DNA of 64,000 nt, from the IMG/VR virus record IMGVR_UViG_3300025872_000041, positions 1 through 64,000 of that record. The stretch is one strand, 5' to 3'. The notes under the pieces were generated by a model, which ran no database searches, was not told the origin of the DNA, and was given only the letters and a program-made list of their open reading frames with translations. This DNA is from a virus. Both the position numbers and the translations under genes were made by a program. This document shows, in pieces, positions 41,201 through 49,328 of this stretch. The first letter of the stretch is position 1; every line of letters begins with the position of its first letter.

Positions 41201-44200
41201 GACTAGACAGTCCTAGTCTTCAAGCATATGCTACAGGTGGTAATGCTGCGTTTATGTCATTCCATAGAGCAGGAAACTATGCTGTAAACTTTGGTTTAGA
41301 TTCTGATAACATAATGCGTATTGGTGGATGGTCTGCTTCTGCAGATCGTTGGGTACTGGATATGAGTGGTAACAATACTGTTGCTGGTTCATTCCGTGCT
41401 CCTATCTTTTATGATTCAAATGATACTAACTACTATCTTGACCCTAATAGTAACTCTAACCTTACTAATTTAAGTATTGTAGGATACCAATCTATTGGAG
41501 GTACCACATCTAATGGACAAAGTAACTTTCAGTGGGATGGAGCAACTTATCAGAATCCTAATCAATGGACTGCCCGTCTTATTCTTAGAAGAGATAACGC
41601 TTCTACAGGAGTAAATGGTTCTATTCCATCTTTAGTAATATTCAACAATAACGGAGGAGATCAAACTACTGCAAGTATGGTATTTGCTTCCAATGAATGT
41701 GTTGTAGGAAGTAACTCAGTAAATTTAGCAGGTATTGTAGCTAAGAAAGAAAGCGTTGGAAACTGCGGAGGATGGTCTTCAGGTTCTTTAAATTTCTTTG
41801 TAAAGAATTTTGCTACTAGAATAGACTCCTTAGCATTGACTCCAGACGGTAATGCAACCTTTAGTGGACTTATATATTCTACTGGATACGGTAACTCTAG
41901 TCAGTGGAATACCGCATTTGGGTGGGGTAACCATGCATCTGCTGGATACCTTACTTCTCTACCTTCGCATAATCACGATGATAGATACTATACAGAAAGT
42001 GAATCAGATGGTAGATATGCATACAAAGCTGGTGCAGCTGGTCAAGATTTCAGCGCTGATAAACTTAGTTCTTATCATTTAAGAAATCATTATGGTGTAA
42101 GTACTAATCATTCTTATGGAATGTACTTTGATAATGATCTATCTCCTGCATATGGAATATATAGAGAAAGTGGATCATGGGATCATCCTTATCCTGATTT
42201 AAGAATTGCATTTCATACAGGAATTAAATTAGGAGCAAATTCCGGCTATCAAGGTATAAAATTTTATACTGACTATGACATGGTTACACAAGTCATGTCT
42301 GTTAATAATGGAAGTGATCCACTTGGGGCAGGTAATGTATATGTTAACAATAGCTTACAGGCTGGAAGTTCATTAAGAGCACCTATTTTTTATGACTCTA
42401 ATGATACTGGTTATTATCTAGATCCTAACAGTAATTCTGTACTGAATGGTGTAGGTACATATAAAATCTGGAATCATAGTCTTGGATCAAACTATTATTT
42501 TGCAAATGGGGATTGGGGTTTTAGACATACCACTCCTTCTGGTTGGATTCAGTTTGGCCCTGCAAATAGTTCTCATGCTCACATTTACACAGATAGACCT
42601 AACTTCTATTTTAATGCAGATCTTTTAGTAAATGGTGCTACTGTAATTACATCATCTAGTATAGGTTCTCAAAGTGTTTCATACGCAACCACTGCAGGTA
42701 GTTTAACAAGCATGAACATTTCCCAGTTTACTAATAATAGTGGATACATAACTGGTATTTCATTTGCGAATGTTTCATCTAAGCCAACTACAATTAGTGG
42801 TTATGGAATTACAGATGCAATTACTACTGCTAATATAGGAAGCCAATCAGTAAGTTACGCAACTACTGCAGGTACAGCAAATGCAGTAGCGTGGGGTAAT
42901 GTATCAAGTAAACCGTCTTTACTTATGTATTATCAAGGATTTACTCTTGATGCAAATACAATGGATGGTAACTCAACTGGATTTACATATTCAGTAAATG
43001 CTCCTTATACAGGACCTATTGCTAGATTCAGTGAGACAGGATATTCACTTCAACTTAACGCTGCCTATAGTGGTAGTGGAACAGGTATTGCCTTTAGAAC
43101 AAGAAATGGCGATGCTGGTTCATTTAACCCTTGGAGAGTACTACTTAACGATGCAAACTATACAGCTTACTCCCCTTCTCTTACAGGATCAGGTGCTTCA
43201 GGTACTTGGGGAATCAATGTTACAGGTAGTGCAGGATCAGTAGCATGGACTAACGTAAGTTCTCGTCCTACTGCCTTGTCTCAGTTCTCCAATGATCTAG
43301 GCAACTATGGTGGATTCTTGACTTCATTGGGATTTAGCTACTCAACTGGGGTAACTGGAAACCATGTTGTTCAACGTGATTCTAATGGTTACATATACGC
43401 TAACCATGTAAATTTCAATACATCTGAGACTGAGAACCCAACAATTAGTAGTTTTATTACTTCTAATGGTGATGGTTGGTCTAGAAAATCAAGTATTGCT
43501 CACGTAAGAAATCAACTTGGAAATTATGGTGGTTGGTTAACCACTTCAGGTAAGGCTGCGGACTCAGAATTATTTGATGGAACTGATTCAATATACTTCG
43601 TTAAAGGTAACGGTGTAAATACACTTGGATATAGAACAACTGGTAATAGTGGTGCTAATTCTGCTGGAGGATTATCTTCTGGGTTCTACGATGGAAGTGG
43701 TATGTCAAATATGCCAACAAGTGATTGGTACCATTTGATTGTAAATGCTCACCATAATAGTTCAACAAGTAACCAATATGAGTTCCATATAGCAACTGCT
43801 TTCTGGAATAAATCAGACTTCTTTGTTAGAAGTATTAGTCCTGGAGATGTAGGACCTTGGAGAACACTTGTACATAATGGAAATATAGGTAGTCAATCAG
43901 TAAGTTATGCTTCTACAGCAGGAAGTGCTACTACTGCAGGAAGTGCAACAATGGCACAACAACTTAGTAAGTTTGGTGACATCTATGGACAAGACTGGAA
44001 TAGTTACTACGTAAGTGGTAAGTTAATTGTATCTAACGCACTAGGACACAGTGGAGCTAACAGACCTAACCTTACCTACGATTACGGTGTAGCTTTATCT
44101 TACGGAGAAACTGGTGGTCCATTATTGCAAATGTACTTCCCAGAAAACTCAGGTAACATTGGTACTATTTTTAGAAAAGGTACTTATAGAACTGGTTGGA

Positions 44201-44805
44201 ATGGAAACTGGAGTACATGGAAAACATTGGTAGAGCAAGAAGGTAACTTGTGTACTATTGTAGGAGGTAACGGAACAGGTTTAGAAGTTCACGGTAATGT
44301 AGGTTACAACCAAGATCCTTTGACTTACTTCTTGATAAGAGGTCAAGCAGACACTAGTTGGAAAGCACTTAAAATACGTCTTACTGGGGATGCTGGAGGT
44401 CAAGACATTGAATTCAGACGTATTGCTGAAAACGGTGCAGACTCAAGAATGTGGTACGTACCTAGAGGCGGAAATACTGTTAACTTTGACTACCCGATTG
44501 TTCAGCCTTCAGATTCTAGACTTAAGGATAACATCACTCCTATCAGTACTCCTGTAGAAAAGATTAAGGCTTTGAGCGGAGTAGAGTTTGATTGGAACTC
44601 AGGTGAGCAAGTAGGCACACATGACGTAGGTCTTATTGCTCAAGATGTTGAGGCAGTACTTCCAGAAGCCGTTACTACTCAAGAAGATGGATACAAGAAC
44701 TTGGCTTACACTAAGATTATTCCTCTCTTGGTAGAAGCAATGAAGGAACAGCAGTCTACCATTGACAGTTTACTTACTCGTATAAAAGCATTAGAGAATA
44801 AATAA
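38206..44805 (+). CDS. Giant tail fibre with Peptidase_S74 chaperone, 2199 residues
   Basis: This is the largest gene in the window. The body repeats RAPIFYDS.DT.YYLDPN.NS three times (about residues 210, 1065 and 1390), YGWGNHASAGYLTS-type linkers, SHNHDDRY(F/Y)TE(T/S)ESDGR twice, and GNIGSQSVSYATTAG several times. A C-terminal S74 chaperone starts with SDSRLKDN near residue 2101 and has VGLIAQDVEAVLPEAV and a coiled coil at the end. It is probably a long receptor-binding fibre. It overlaps the previous fibre gene by 8 bases. Confidence 0.88.
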   Translation: MANLLSNTTIGGYQSIHTGNIGSYALTSLPSHNHDDRYFTETESDGRFQPLENQRVSTSSTVRFSNTYTTAWFRNDNSNTGLYNESTTMHWSSQANGYWDASSTTGLSAIRFYTGGHVSALRGYLYANSSNEIGFLNSAGNWGLRMDNSYNVQVYGALTVGSGTSADIYMTDTDETTRRIHTNSGRIGFLNSSSNWGAYCDNTGNWFSDHSMRAPIFYDSQDTSYYLDPNGNSRVVNIEAVGFVGFNGNQTRDKLRVWDSGTYTIGMKNGYDYGHLGTDEYAMSFQMNNNSGRGFWWGDEAHNDNQGAASLTTDGRMVIAKSLSIGEGEAVVSPSSVPLYVTGTTSGLDVLAVDGVNGRLFTVTDDLSDSLFSVNTIAGLPVIEAFADNRVNIGKYGSNSITISDSKIAINSDTVDANFPFYVGDRSVAGSRYSLTNKGMGFNLADNYAQLQLFGGNGSYIDFVTSTGQDSGGRIMWNSSNYFIVSGDMYFNNTLYTYTLVDRDNNNYYLNMDGTSRLGTLNINQLSVYGNTYLGDGNGDEVHINDILRVGATDSGDAHFYFGEGSQAGSDYGLHWYWDSGYTFTWNTRNAGTDTALFNYVTNDTTYVNWSRNFNMQNREVNYVSQLHFNAGTRFINNGSNYLNFQVNSDSYGSIQVRDQNSVLKGHLGYFDANGFGLLNSSGSWGIRLNPGNGDTLLYSGGNWKLTTISAGISVNGNVYTNQNFGDGLVGVYSSTRYQGVFAMGDAYKLATDGTSTGSLYGIAWTHTNVGGQSKPGLDHQALFVTNGNTQTAIGTGIWTAGLITTTSYGTSANWIAAYNWGNHASAGYLTGITSGQVTGALGYTPYNSSNPNGYITGYTETNTFLGDGGAADTHPGTDRIIFTGQISTGAALLGMPATDNSNAILNINRHPGEYNSQLGFSSNGSMYYRSFSATAINNSQAWRQVWDSGNLTNLNQLSNGPGYVTSSALSSYVPLSGTTLTEGNYFYFRSNRGSYLGGLDSPSLQAYATGGNAAFMSFHRAGNYAVNFGLDSDNIMRIGGWSASADRWVLDMSGNNTVAGSFRAPIFYDSNDTNYYLDPNSNSNLTNLSIVGYQSIGGTTSNGQSNFQWDGATYQNPNQWTARLILRRDNASTGVNGSIPSLVIFNNNGGDQTTASMVFASNECVVGSNSVNLAGIVAKKESVGNCGGWSSGSLNFFVKNFATRIDSLALTPDGNATFSGLIYSTGYGNSSQWNTAFGWGNHASAGYLTSLPSHNHDDRYYTESESDGRYAYKAGAAGQDFSADKLSSYHLRNHYGVSTNHSYGMYFDNDLSPAYGIYRESGSWDHPYPDLRIAFHTGIKLGANSGYQGIKFYTDYDMVTQVMSVNNGSDPLGAGNVYVNNSLQAGSSLRAPIFYDSNDTGYYLDPNSNSVLNGVGTYKIWNHSLGSNYYFANGDWGFRHTTPSGWIQFGPANSSHAHIYTDRPNFYFNADLLVNGATVITSSSIGSQSVSYATTAGSLTSMNISQFTNNSGYITGISFANVSSKPTTISGYGITDAITTANIGSQSVSYATTAGTANAVAWGNVSSKPSLLMYYQGFTLDANTMDGNSTGFTYSVNAPYTGPIARFSETGYSLQLNAAYSGSGTGIAFRTRNGDAGSFNPWRVLLNDANYTAYSPSLTGSGASGTWGINVTGSAGSVAWTNVSSRPTALSQFSNDLGNYGGFLTSLGFSYSTGVTGNHVVQRDSNGYIYANHVNFNTSETENPTISSFITSNGDGWSRKSSIAHVRNQLGNYGGWLTTSGKAADSELFDGTDSIYFVKGNGVNTLGYRTTGNSGANSAGGLSSGFYDGSGMSNMPTSDWYHLIVNAHHNSSTSNQYEFHIATAFWNKSDFFVRSISPGDVGPWRTLVHNGNIGSQSVSYASTAGSATTAGSATMAQQLSKFGDIYGQDWNSYYVSGKLIVSNALGHSGANRPNLTYDYGVALSYGETGGPLLQMYFPENSGNIGTIFRKGTYRTGWNGNWSTWKTLVEQEGNLCTIVGGNGTGLEVHGNVGYNQDPLTYFLIRGQADTSWKALKIRLTGDAGGQDIEFRRIAENGADSRMWYVPRGGNTVNFDYPIVQPSDSRLKDNITPISTPVEKIKALSGVEFDWNSGEQVGTHDVGLIAQDVEAVLPEAVTTQEDGYKNLAYTKIIPLLVEAMKEQQSTIDSLLTRIKALENK

Positions 44806-44817
44806 TTATATTTGTAT

Positions 44818-45528
44818 ATGGCACTACATCATGGTCCTATAATTCCAGGAATTGTTTTAAATCGTGAATACTACTTAGATCCCGTGTTAGGAAAATCCTA
44901 TAACGGTAGTACCTCTGCTAGTAATCTTGTTGCAAACTCAATTTATAATCCTATTAACGCTACTGCTAATTTAACAAATGGTGCTGAGTTTTCTTCTCTT
45001 GGTGCAGGATCGTTTTTCTTTGATGGTAGTAATGACCAAATTAGATATGATTTAGGAGCTAATACATATAATCCTTTAGGTTTACCTGAAATTTGTACCG
45101 TATATGCTTGGGTATATCCTATATCTTCTACAGGAGGAATATTTTCACACTATAGTGGTGGACCTGTAAATTTAGGATATGAATTAGCGGGTGGAAAGAT
45201 TGGAGTGTATCAGTACTACACTGAATGGAGAGAGTATATTAGTACAGGTCCTTCTGTTCCTTTGAATACTTGGTCTCAGATTGCATGGGTTAGAAACAGT
45301 TCTACTACTATGAATTTATATTTAAATGATAGTTTGAATGGGACTCTAACTGCTGATACTGGTACAGGACAATACTTTGGAGGAGGTAACCAAGGAGTCT
45401 TAGGTTCTTTGTGGGGATGGAGATTTTTTAATGGTTATATTGGTGTGTTTATGATTTATTCTGAGGCACATAATTTATCTAAAGTACAACAGACTTTTAA
45501 CATGTACCGTAGTCGGTATGGTGTATAA
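44818..45528 (+). CDS. LamG-like (concanavalin fold) protein, 236 residues
   Basis: ATG at 44818 (MALHHGPIIPGIVLNREYY) is used rather than a TTG six bases upstream. The core is a LamG/laminin-G-type jelly roll: SFFFDGSNDQIRYDL, TVYAWVYPIS, NTWSQIAWVRNSSTTMNLYLN and GYIGVFMIYSEAHNLSKVQQ. Such domains bind carbohydrates. It is the first of three tandem LamG genes and probably decorates tail fibres or virions. Confidence 0.8.
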   Translation: MALHHGPIIPGIVLNREYYLDPVLGKSYNGSTSASNLVANSIYNPINATANLTNGAEFSSLGAGSFFFDGSNDQIRYDLGANTYNPLGLPEICTVYAWVYPISSTGGIFSHYSGGPVNLGYELAGGKIGVYQYYTEWREYISTGPSVPLNTWSQIAWVRNSSTTMNLYLNDSLNGTLTADTGTGQYFGGGNQGVLGSLWGWRFFNGYIGVFMIYSEAHNLSKVQQTFNMYRSRYGV

Positions 45529-45542
45529 ATACAACTAAAGCA

Positions 45543-46673
45543 ATGCCAACTAAAGTAGGACCTAAAACAGTTAAACAAGGTTTAACATTCTCTTTTAACA
45601 CAAAGGACATTAAGAATTCTTATTTAGGCAAGCCTATTGTAAATTATATATCTACAATAGGAAATCCTGCAGAGGTTATGTCTAGAGGTGAGTTTGGTCA
45701 ATATTATAATCTTGTCCCAATTTTTGAAACATATGGTTTAATACCTTATACTCTTTCTATGGAAATGAAGGGTAATATTTTTGGAGACTGTCTTGTTTAT
45801 ATGCAGAATGGTTCATATACTAAGTATGGATTTGTAGGTCAATGGGTAACTTTAACAACAGAGTGGCAACGTTTTGTATTTCCTAATATTACGCCTTCTG
45901 GTCCAGACGCTACTTGGCAAGCAAATACTCCTGGAGATAACAGAGCAATGCTTGCTACTTATACTATCTATGGTACAGGAAGAAATCCTACAGTTAGAAA
46001 TGTTCAGATAGAAGCAGGACCTTATGTTAGTCCTTTTACAGTAGGAACAAGATCTACAACGGAAGCTTTAAAAGATCTTACTGGTAATACTACAATTACT
46101 CTTACAAATCTTTCTTATAATTCTTCAGGTCAAATTGTTTTTGATGGAACAGATGACTATTTAACACTTTCTTCAGGGTTCTATCCTACAAGCAGTTGTA
46201 GTGTAGAATTTGTTTTTAGACATACCCATAATCTTGTTGGATCTAGATATCTTCTTTATGGTGCCGGAGGAATAGGATTTACAATATTTATGAGAGGAGA
46301 TTGGGCTGGTGATCTTTTATATTTTTTAAGAAGAGTTAATAATAGTGGAAACTATGGTGATTCCGCTTGGGGATATACTACCGGTATATATTATTCAGCT
46401 CCTGCTAATGAAACAATTCATTTTATATTTACACATGAGGCAGGAACTGGACAGTTTAAATGCTATAAGAATGGTGTACTTGTTAGAACAATAGATGGCA
46501 ACTTAAAAGATTCTGGAGGTTTAAATACTACTCAAGCAGTACACTATATAGGAGGAACTCCTGGAGATAACTTTCCAATGACTCTTCCTGTATTTAAAGT
46601 TTATAATAGAGTTCTTCTAGCCTCTGAGGTGGTAGAGAATTTTAATGCAATTAAAACACAACATAATATTTAA
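45543..46673 (+). CDS. LamG-like protein with carbohydrate-binding N-terminal region, 376 residues
   Basis: Residues 1-170 (VKQGLTFSFNTKDIKNSYLG, cut at residue 27, later YTLSMEMKGNIFGDCLVYMQ) look like a beta-sandwich of the carbohydrate-binding-module kind. The C-terminal 200 residues are a LamG domain (IVFDGTDDYLTLSS, CSVEFVFRHTH, IHFIFTHEAGTGQFKCYKNG, PVFKVYNRVLLASEV). It is homologous in layout to its downstream neighbour and probably binds glycans. Confidence 0.8.
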   Translation: MPTKVGPKTVKQGLTFSFNTKDIKNSYLGKPIVNYISTIGNPAEVMSRGEFGQYYNLVPIFETYGLIPYTLSMEMKGNIFGDCLVYMQNGSYTKYGFVGQWVTLTTEWQRFVFPNITPSGPDATWQANTPGDNRAMLATYTIYGTGRNPTVRNVQIEAGPYVSPFTVGTRSTTEALKDLTGNTTITLTNLSYNSSGQIVFDGTDDYLTLSSGFYPTSSCSVEFVFRHTHNLVGSRYLLYGAGGIGFTIFMRGDWAGDLLYFLRRVNNSGNYGDSAWGYTTGIYYSAPANETIHFIFTHEAGTGQFKCYKNGVLVRTIDGNLKDSGGLNTTQAVHYIGGTPGDNFPMTLPVFKVYNRVLLASEVVENFNAIKTQHNI

Positions 46674-46675
46674 TA

Positions 46676-47962
46676 ATGGGAATAACACAGGGATATGGTC
46701 AGATAGTAAAAGACTCTTTAGTATTATCTATTGACACTAAAGACATGCTTAATTGCTATAAAGGTAAGCCAGGGACAAATATTCTTGGTACACCTGTTCA
46801 ATGGGGAGGTAATGCTAATCTAGTAAACTATGCAAATGGTCAAAGTTACTTTAGCCAAGTCGGACAAGAACAAGCTTATATTCCCCAATTAGGAGAAAAA
46901 ACAGTACAGTATGTTTTAATTAGGAATGACTACAATTGTTGTGGTTGTGGGGACTACTGTTATTGTTGTCCTTCGCTATGGAGGTACGGAGATTGGGGAG
47001 TCCCTATTGAAGCTTCTACTACTTACACTTATTCTATTATTTATAAAACACAATCTGGTTACACACATCCGAATTTTATGTATCATTATCAGTATGGTCC
47101 TTCTGGATACGTTACTGAATATGGAGTACATACAGAAGGGCAAAGAACTCATTTAGGGGATGGTTGGTATTTTGCTTGGAACTACCTAACAACAAGTGCA
47201 AGTACAAGTATGTTTTATCCTGGAATGTGGTACTATCAATATGGAGTTCCAGACAAGGTCTCTTTAGCTGCGGTAAATCTTGTAAAAGGAACAGAGATAC
47301 AAGATCCTAGACAAATGTTTTTACCTTTAGCTACTAGAACAACGACTCAATCTGTACTTGATCTTACAAACAATAGTACTTCTATAACAGTAGTTAATAC
47401 ACCATTTGGCACTAACATGCAACTAGAATTTGATGGAACTAACTCACACGTAGTTATAGAAAATCCATTAGTTTATGCTTCTAATACAAGAAGTTTTGAA
47501 ATGGTCTTTAAAACATATGGGGGATCTATGATGCCTATAGCAGTTATGACAAATGCTTCATCTATTACTTTCTATGAAAGATTCTGGTTAGGTATAGAAA
47601 ACAATAGAGCGCAGTGGCATGGATGGGGATCATCAGATCCTCAAGGATCAAAAGTAGTAACAGATGGTAACTGGCATCATGTTGTCTTTACTTACAATAA
47701 TAGTAATAAACAAATGAAAGTTTACACTGATGGTGTACTTGAAGTTACTGCTACAAATGATACTGAAGGTTCTAATATTTCAGCGTCTTCTGCACAGAGG
47801 TGGTATTTAGGGCATGACCCTATATCGCAACAATGGTATGGAGGTGCACCATCTCAGTTTAATGGGGAGATAGGTGTATTTAAACAATACAATAAGATAC
47901 TTTCAGATTCGGAAGTATTACAAAATTTTAATCACTACAAAACAAGATACAACATTTTTTAA
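46676..47962 (+). CDS. LamG-like protein with Cys-rich loop, 428 residues
   Basis: It shares the layout of the preceding gene: KDSLVLSIDTKDMLNCYKG at the N-terminus, then a variable domain, then a LamG domain from about residue 240 (QLEFDGTNSHVVIE, RSFEMVFKTYG, NWHHVVFTYNNSNKQMKVYT). Residues about 85-105 contain seven Cys in a short stretch (NCCGCGDYCYCCP), absent in the paralogue; it could bind metal or form disulfides in a surface loop. Confidence 0.8.
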   Translation: MGITQGYGQIVKDSLVLSIDTKDMLNCYKGKPGTNILGTPVQWGGNANLVNYANGQSYFSQVGQEQAYIPQLGEKTVQYVLIRNDYNCCGCGDYCYCCPSLWRYGDWGVPIEASTTYTYSIIYKTQSGYTHPNFMYHYQYGPSGYVTEYGVHTEGQRTHLGDGWYFAWNYLTTSASTSMFYPGMWYYQYGVPDKVSLAAVNLVKGTEIQDPRQMFLPLATRTTTQSVLDLTNNSTSITVVNTPFGTNMQLEFDGTNSHVVIENPLVYASNTRSFEMVFKTYGGSMMPIAVMTNASSITFYERFWLGIENNRAQWHGWGSSDPQGSKVVTDGNWHHVVFTYNNSNKQMKVYTDGVLEVTATNDTEGSNISASSAQRWYLGHDPISQQWYGGAPSQFNGEIGVFKQYNKILSDSEVLQNFNHYKTRYNIF

Positions 47963-47964
47963 TT

Positions 47965-48312
47965 ATGACACATTTTATAAATCGCAGATGGCTAATTATT
48001 CCCGCTACAGCAGTAGAAAGCATTAACTTTGATGAGATATTAGAAAACTCTTTAGATACTTTAAGATACTCTGTAGATGGTACGAAAACTTTTATTAAGT
48101 ACAATCTTGTAGAAACTACAGAAACTGAAGTAGAAACTGTTAACTCTGAAACGGGTGAAAAGTTAATTGTAACCGTTCCTGCAGGTATTTACGGTAGACC
48201 TAACATTTATCAAGAAGGTATGAAAGAGTATACTCATGAGGAAATTCTAGAATTGTTATCTACGGATGAATGGAACACAAGTGACAACCCGTTAAGTAAC
48301 TTGACAAAATAA
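47965..48312 (+). CDS. Tail-associated hypothetical, 115 residues
   Basis: Starts MTHFINRRWLIIPATAVES. The body is a small acidic domain with repeated Glu-Thr (ETTETEVETVNSETGE), then GIYGRPNIYQEGMKEYTHEE and an LSTDEWNTSD end. The 'RWL.I.' opening is common to small proteins near phage fibres. It has no known function. The next promoter overlaps its last codons. Confidence 0.6.
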   Translation: MTHFINRRWLIIPATAVESINFDEILENSLDTLRYSVDGTKTFIKYNLVETTETEVETVNSETGEKLIVTVPAGIYGRPNIYQEGMKEYTHEEILELLSTDEWNTSDNPLSNLTK

Positions 48313-48331
48313 ACTTTATTGAGTATATTTG
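48301..48331 (+). promoter_or_regulatory. Bacteroidota-type promoter
   Basis: TTG (48301-48303), a 20-base spacer, then TATATTTG (48324-48331), with an AT-rich leader of about 30 bases to the ATG at 48368. The fit is strong. Confidence 0.75.
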
Positions 48332-48367
48332 TTATGTATACAAATCTAAAATTATAATTTTACAACA

Positions 48368-48874
48368 ATGGCACTTAAAATCACAAAAAGCATTGGTACC
48401 GATAAAGGTATTACCAATGAAGCTTACGTACGTATTGCTGACTACCAAATCTCTAAGAGTGGTAACGCTAACTTCCGTATTCAATTATTCATGAGCGCTG
48501 CAGATGCAGTAGCTTCTCCTAACGCTATGGCTCCTATTGACGGAGGTCAAGCACGTAACCAACAAATTGGTGAGTACTTGTCTATTCCTTTGACTAAGCA
48601 AGTTGAAGAGACTAAGACTCGCACTATGATGCAGCCTGTACAGAAGGACGTAGTTAAGACTCGTACTATCACTAACGAAGCAGGTGAAGAAGTATCAGAA
48701 GAGTACACTGTACAAGAGTACGTAACTGAAGAAGTTACTGAAGAGTACACCGTTACTTTGACTGTTCCTGATTTGTCTTCTGCAGAAGGTGTTGACATTT
48801 TTGCATTTGGTTATAGCCACTTGAAAGCCAAACTTGTCAGTTTATTCTCTGCCGCAAAGGTAGAAGACTGCTAA
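48368..48874 (+). CDS. Tail-associated hypothetical, 168 residues
   Basis: Favoured codons suggest abundant expression. The protein is beta-rich with a long Glu/Thr/Val stretch in the middle (TITNEAGEEVSEEYTVQEYV, then TEEVTEEYTVTL). The N-terminus (ALKITKSIGTDKGITNEAYV) and C-terminus (FAFGYSHLKAKLVSLFS) look like a compact domain. It has its own promoter and no partner in the same transcript except the next gene's promoter. Confidence 0.6.
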   Translation: MALKITKSIGTDKGITNEAYVRIADYQISKSGNANFRIQLFMSAADAVASPNAMAPIDGGQARNQQIGEYLSIPLTKQVEETKTRTMMQPVQKDVVKTRTITNEAGEEVSEEYTVQEYVTEEVTEEYTVTLTVPDLSSAEGVDIFAFGYSHLKAKLVSLFSAAKVEDC

Positions 48875-48875
48875 T

Positions 48876-48907
48876 TTGGCATAGTTTAAAGAAAAGTATT
48901 ATATTTG
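48876..48907 (+). promoter_or_regulatory. Bacteroidota-type promoter
   Basis: TTG (48876-48878), a 21-base spacer, then TATATTTG (48900-48907), 25 bases before the ATG of the 93-residue gene. Confidence 0.7.
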
Positions 48908-48931
48908 CATAAACCAACTAAATATATAATC

Positions 48932-49213
48932 ATGGCTACCAAATTAACTGAACAAGAAATCGAAGCAATCAAAGGCTTCCAGCAAAAGACTCAAAACGTA
49001 ATTATGGATTTGGGTAAGATCGAACTTCAAATGAATGACTTGCTTTCTGTAAAAGAGAAAGTAAAAGAAGCAATGGCTGAAGTAGTAAAAGAACAGAATG
49101 AGTTCTTCCAATCTATTGAAGCTAACTACGGTAAAGGTCAGATCAATTTGGATACCTTTGAGCACATTGCTGCTGAAGCTCCTGCAGAACCTACTATGTC
49201 TGTAGTAGAGTAA
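48932..49213 (+). CDS. Coiled-coil hypothetical, 93 residues
   Basis: ATG at 48932 (MATKLTEQEIEAIKGF); an in-frame TTG at 48905 lies inside the promoter box and is rejected. It is helical almost throughout (MDLGKIELQMNDLLSVKEKV, then KEAMAEVVKEQNEFFQS) with heptad spacing. The 'LTEQE...FQQK' opening is common in small phage proteins of unknown function. It has its own promoter and terminator, so it is a separate unit. Confidence 0.65.
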   Translation: MATKLTEQEIEAIKGFQQKTQNVIMDLGKIELQMNDLLSVKEKVKEAMAEVVKEQNEFFQSIEANYGKGQINLDTFEHIAAEAPAEPTMSVVE

Positions 49214-49237
49214 TCTCTAATTATTTTTAATTTTAAT

Positions 49238-49266
49238 AAAAAGACTCCTTCGGGGGTCTTTTTTAT
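49238..49266 (+). terminator. Strong intrinsic terminator
   Basis: AAGACTCC pairs with GGGGTCTT around a TTCG-type loop, then six T residues. Confidence 0.9.
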
Positions 49267-49286
49267 TAGTGATTAATTGTTTATAT

Positions 49287-49302
49287 TATAGTGTACACTA
49301 TA
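49287..49302. promoter_or_regulatory. Perfect 16-bp palindrome (operator candidate)
   Basis: TATAGTGTACACTATA reads the same on both strands. It lies 27 bases before the ATG of the 512-residue gene and upstream of a TATATTTA box (49315-49322). A related half (ATGTACAC) occurs before the scaffold-like gene. Confidence 0.5.
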
Positions 49303-49328
49303 GTCGTGTACTCTTATATTTATAAAAA

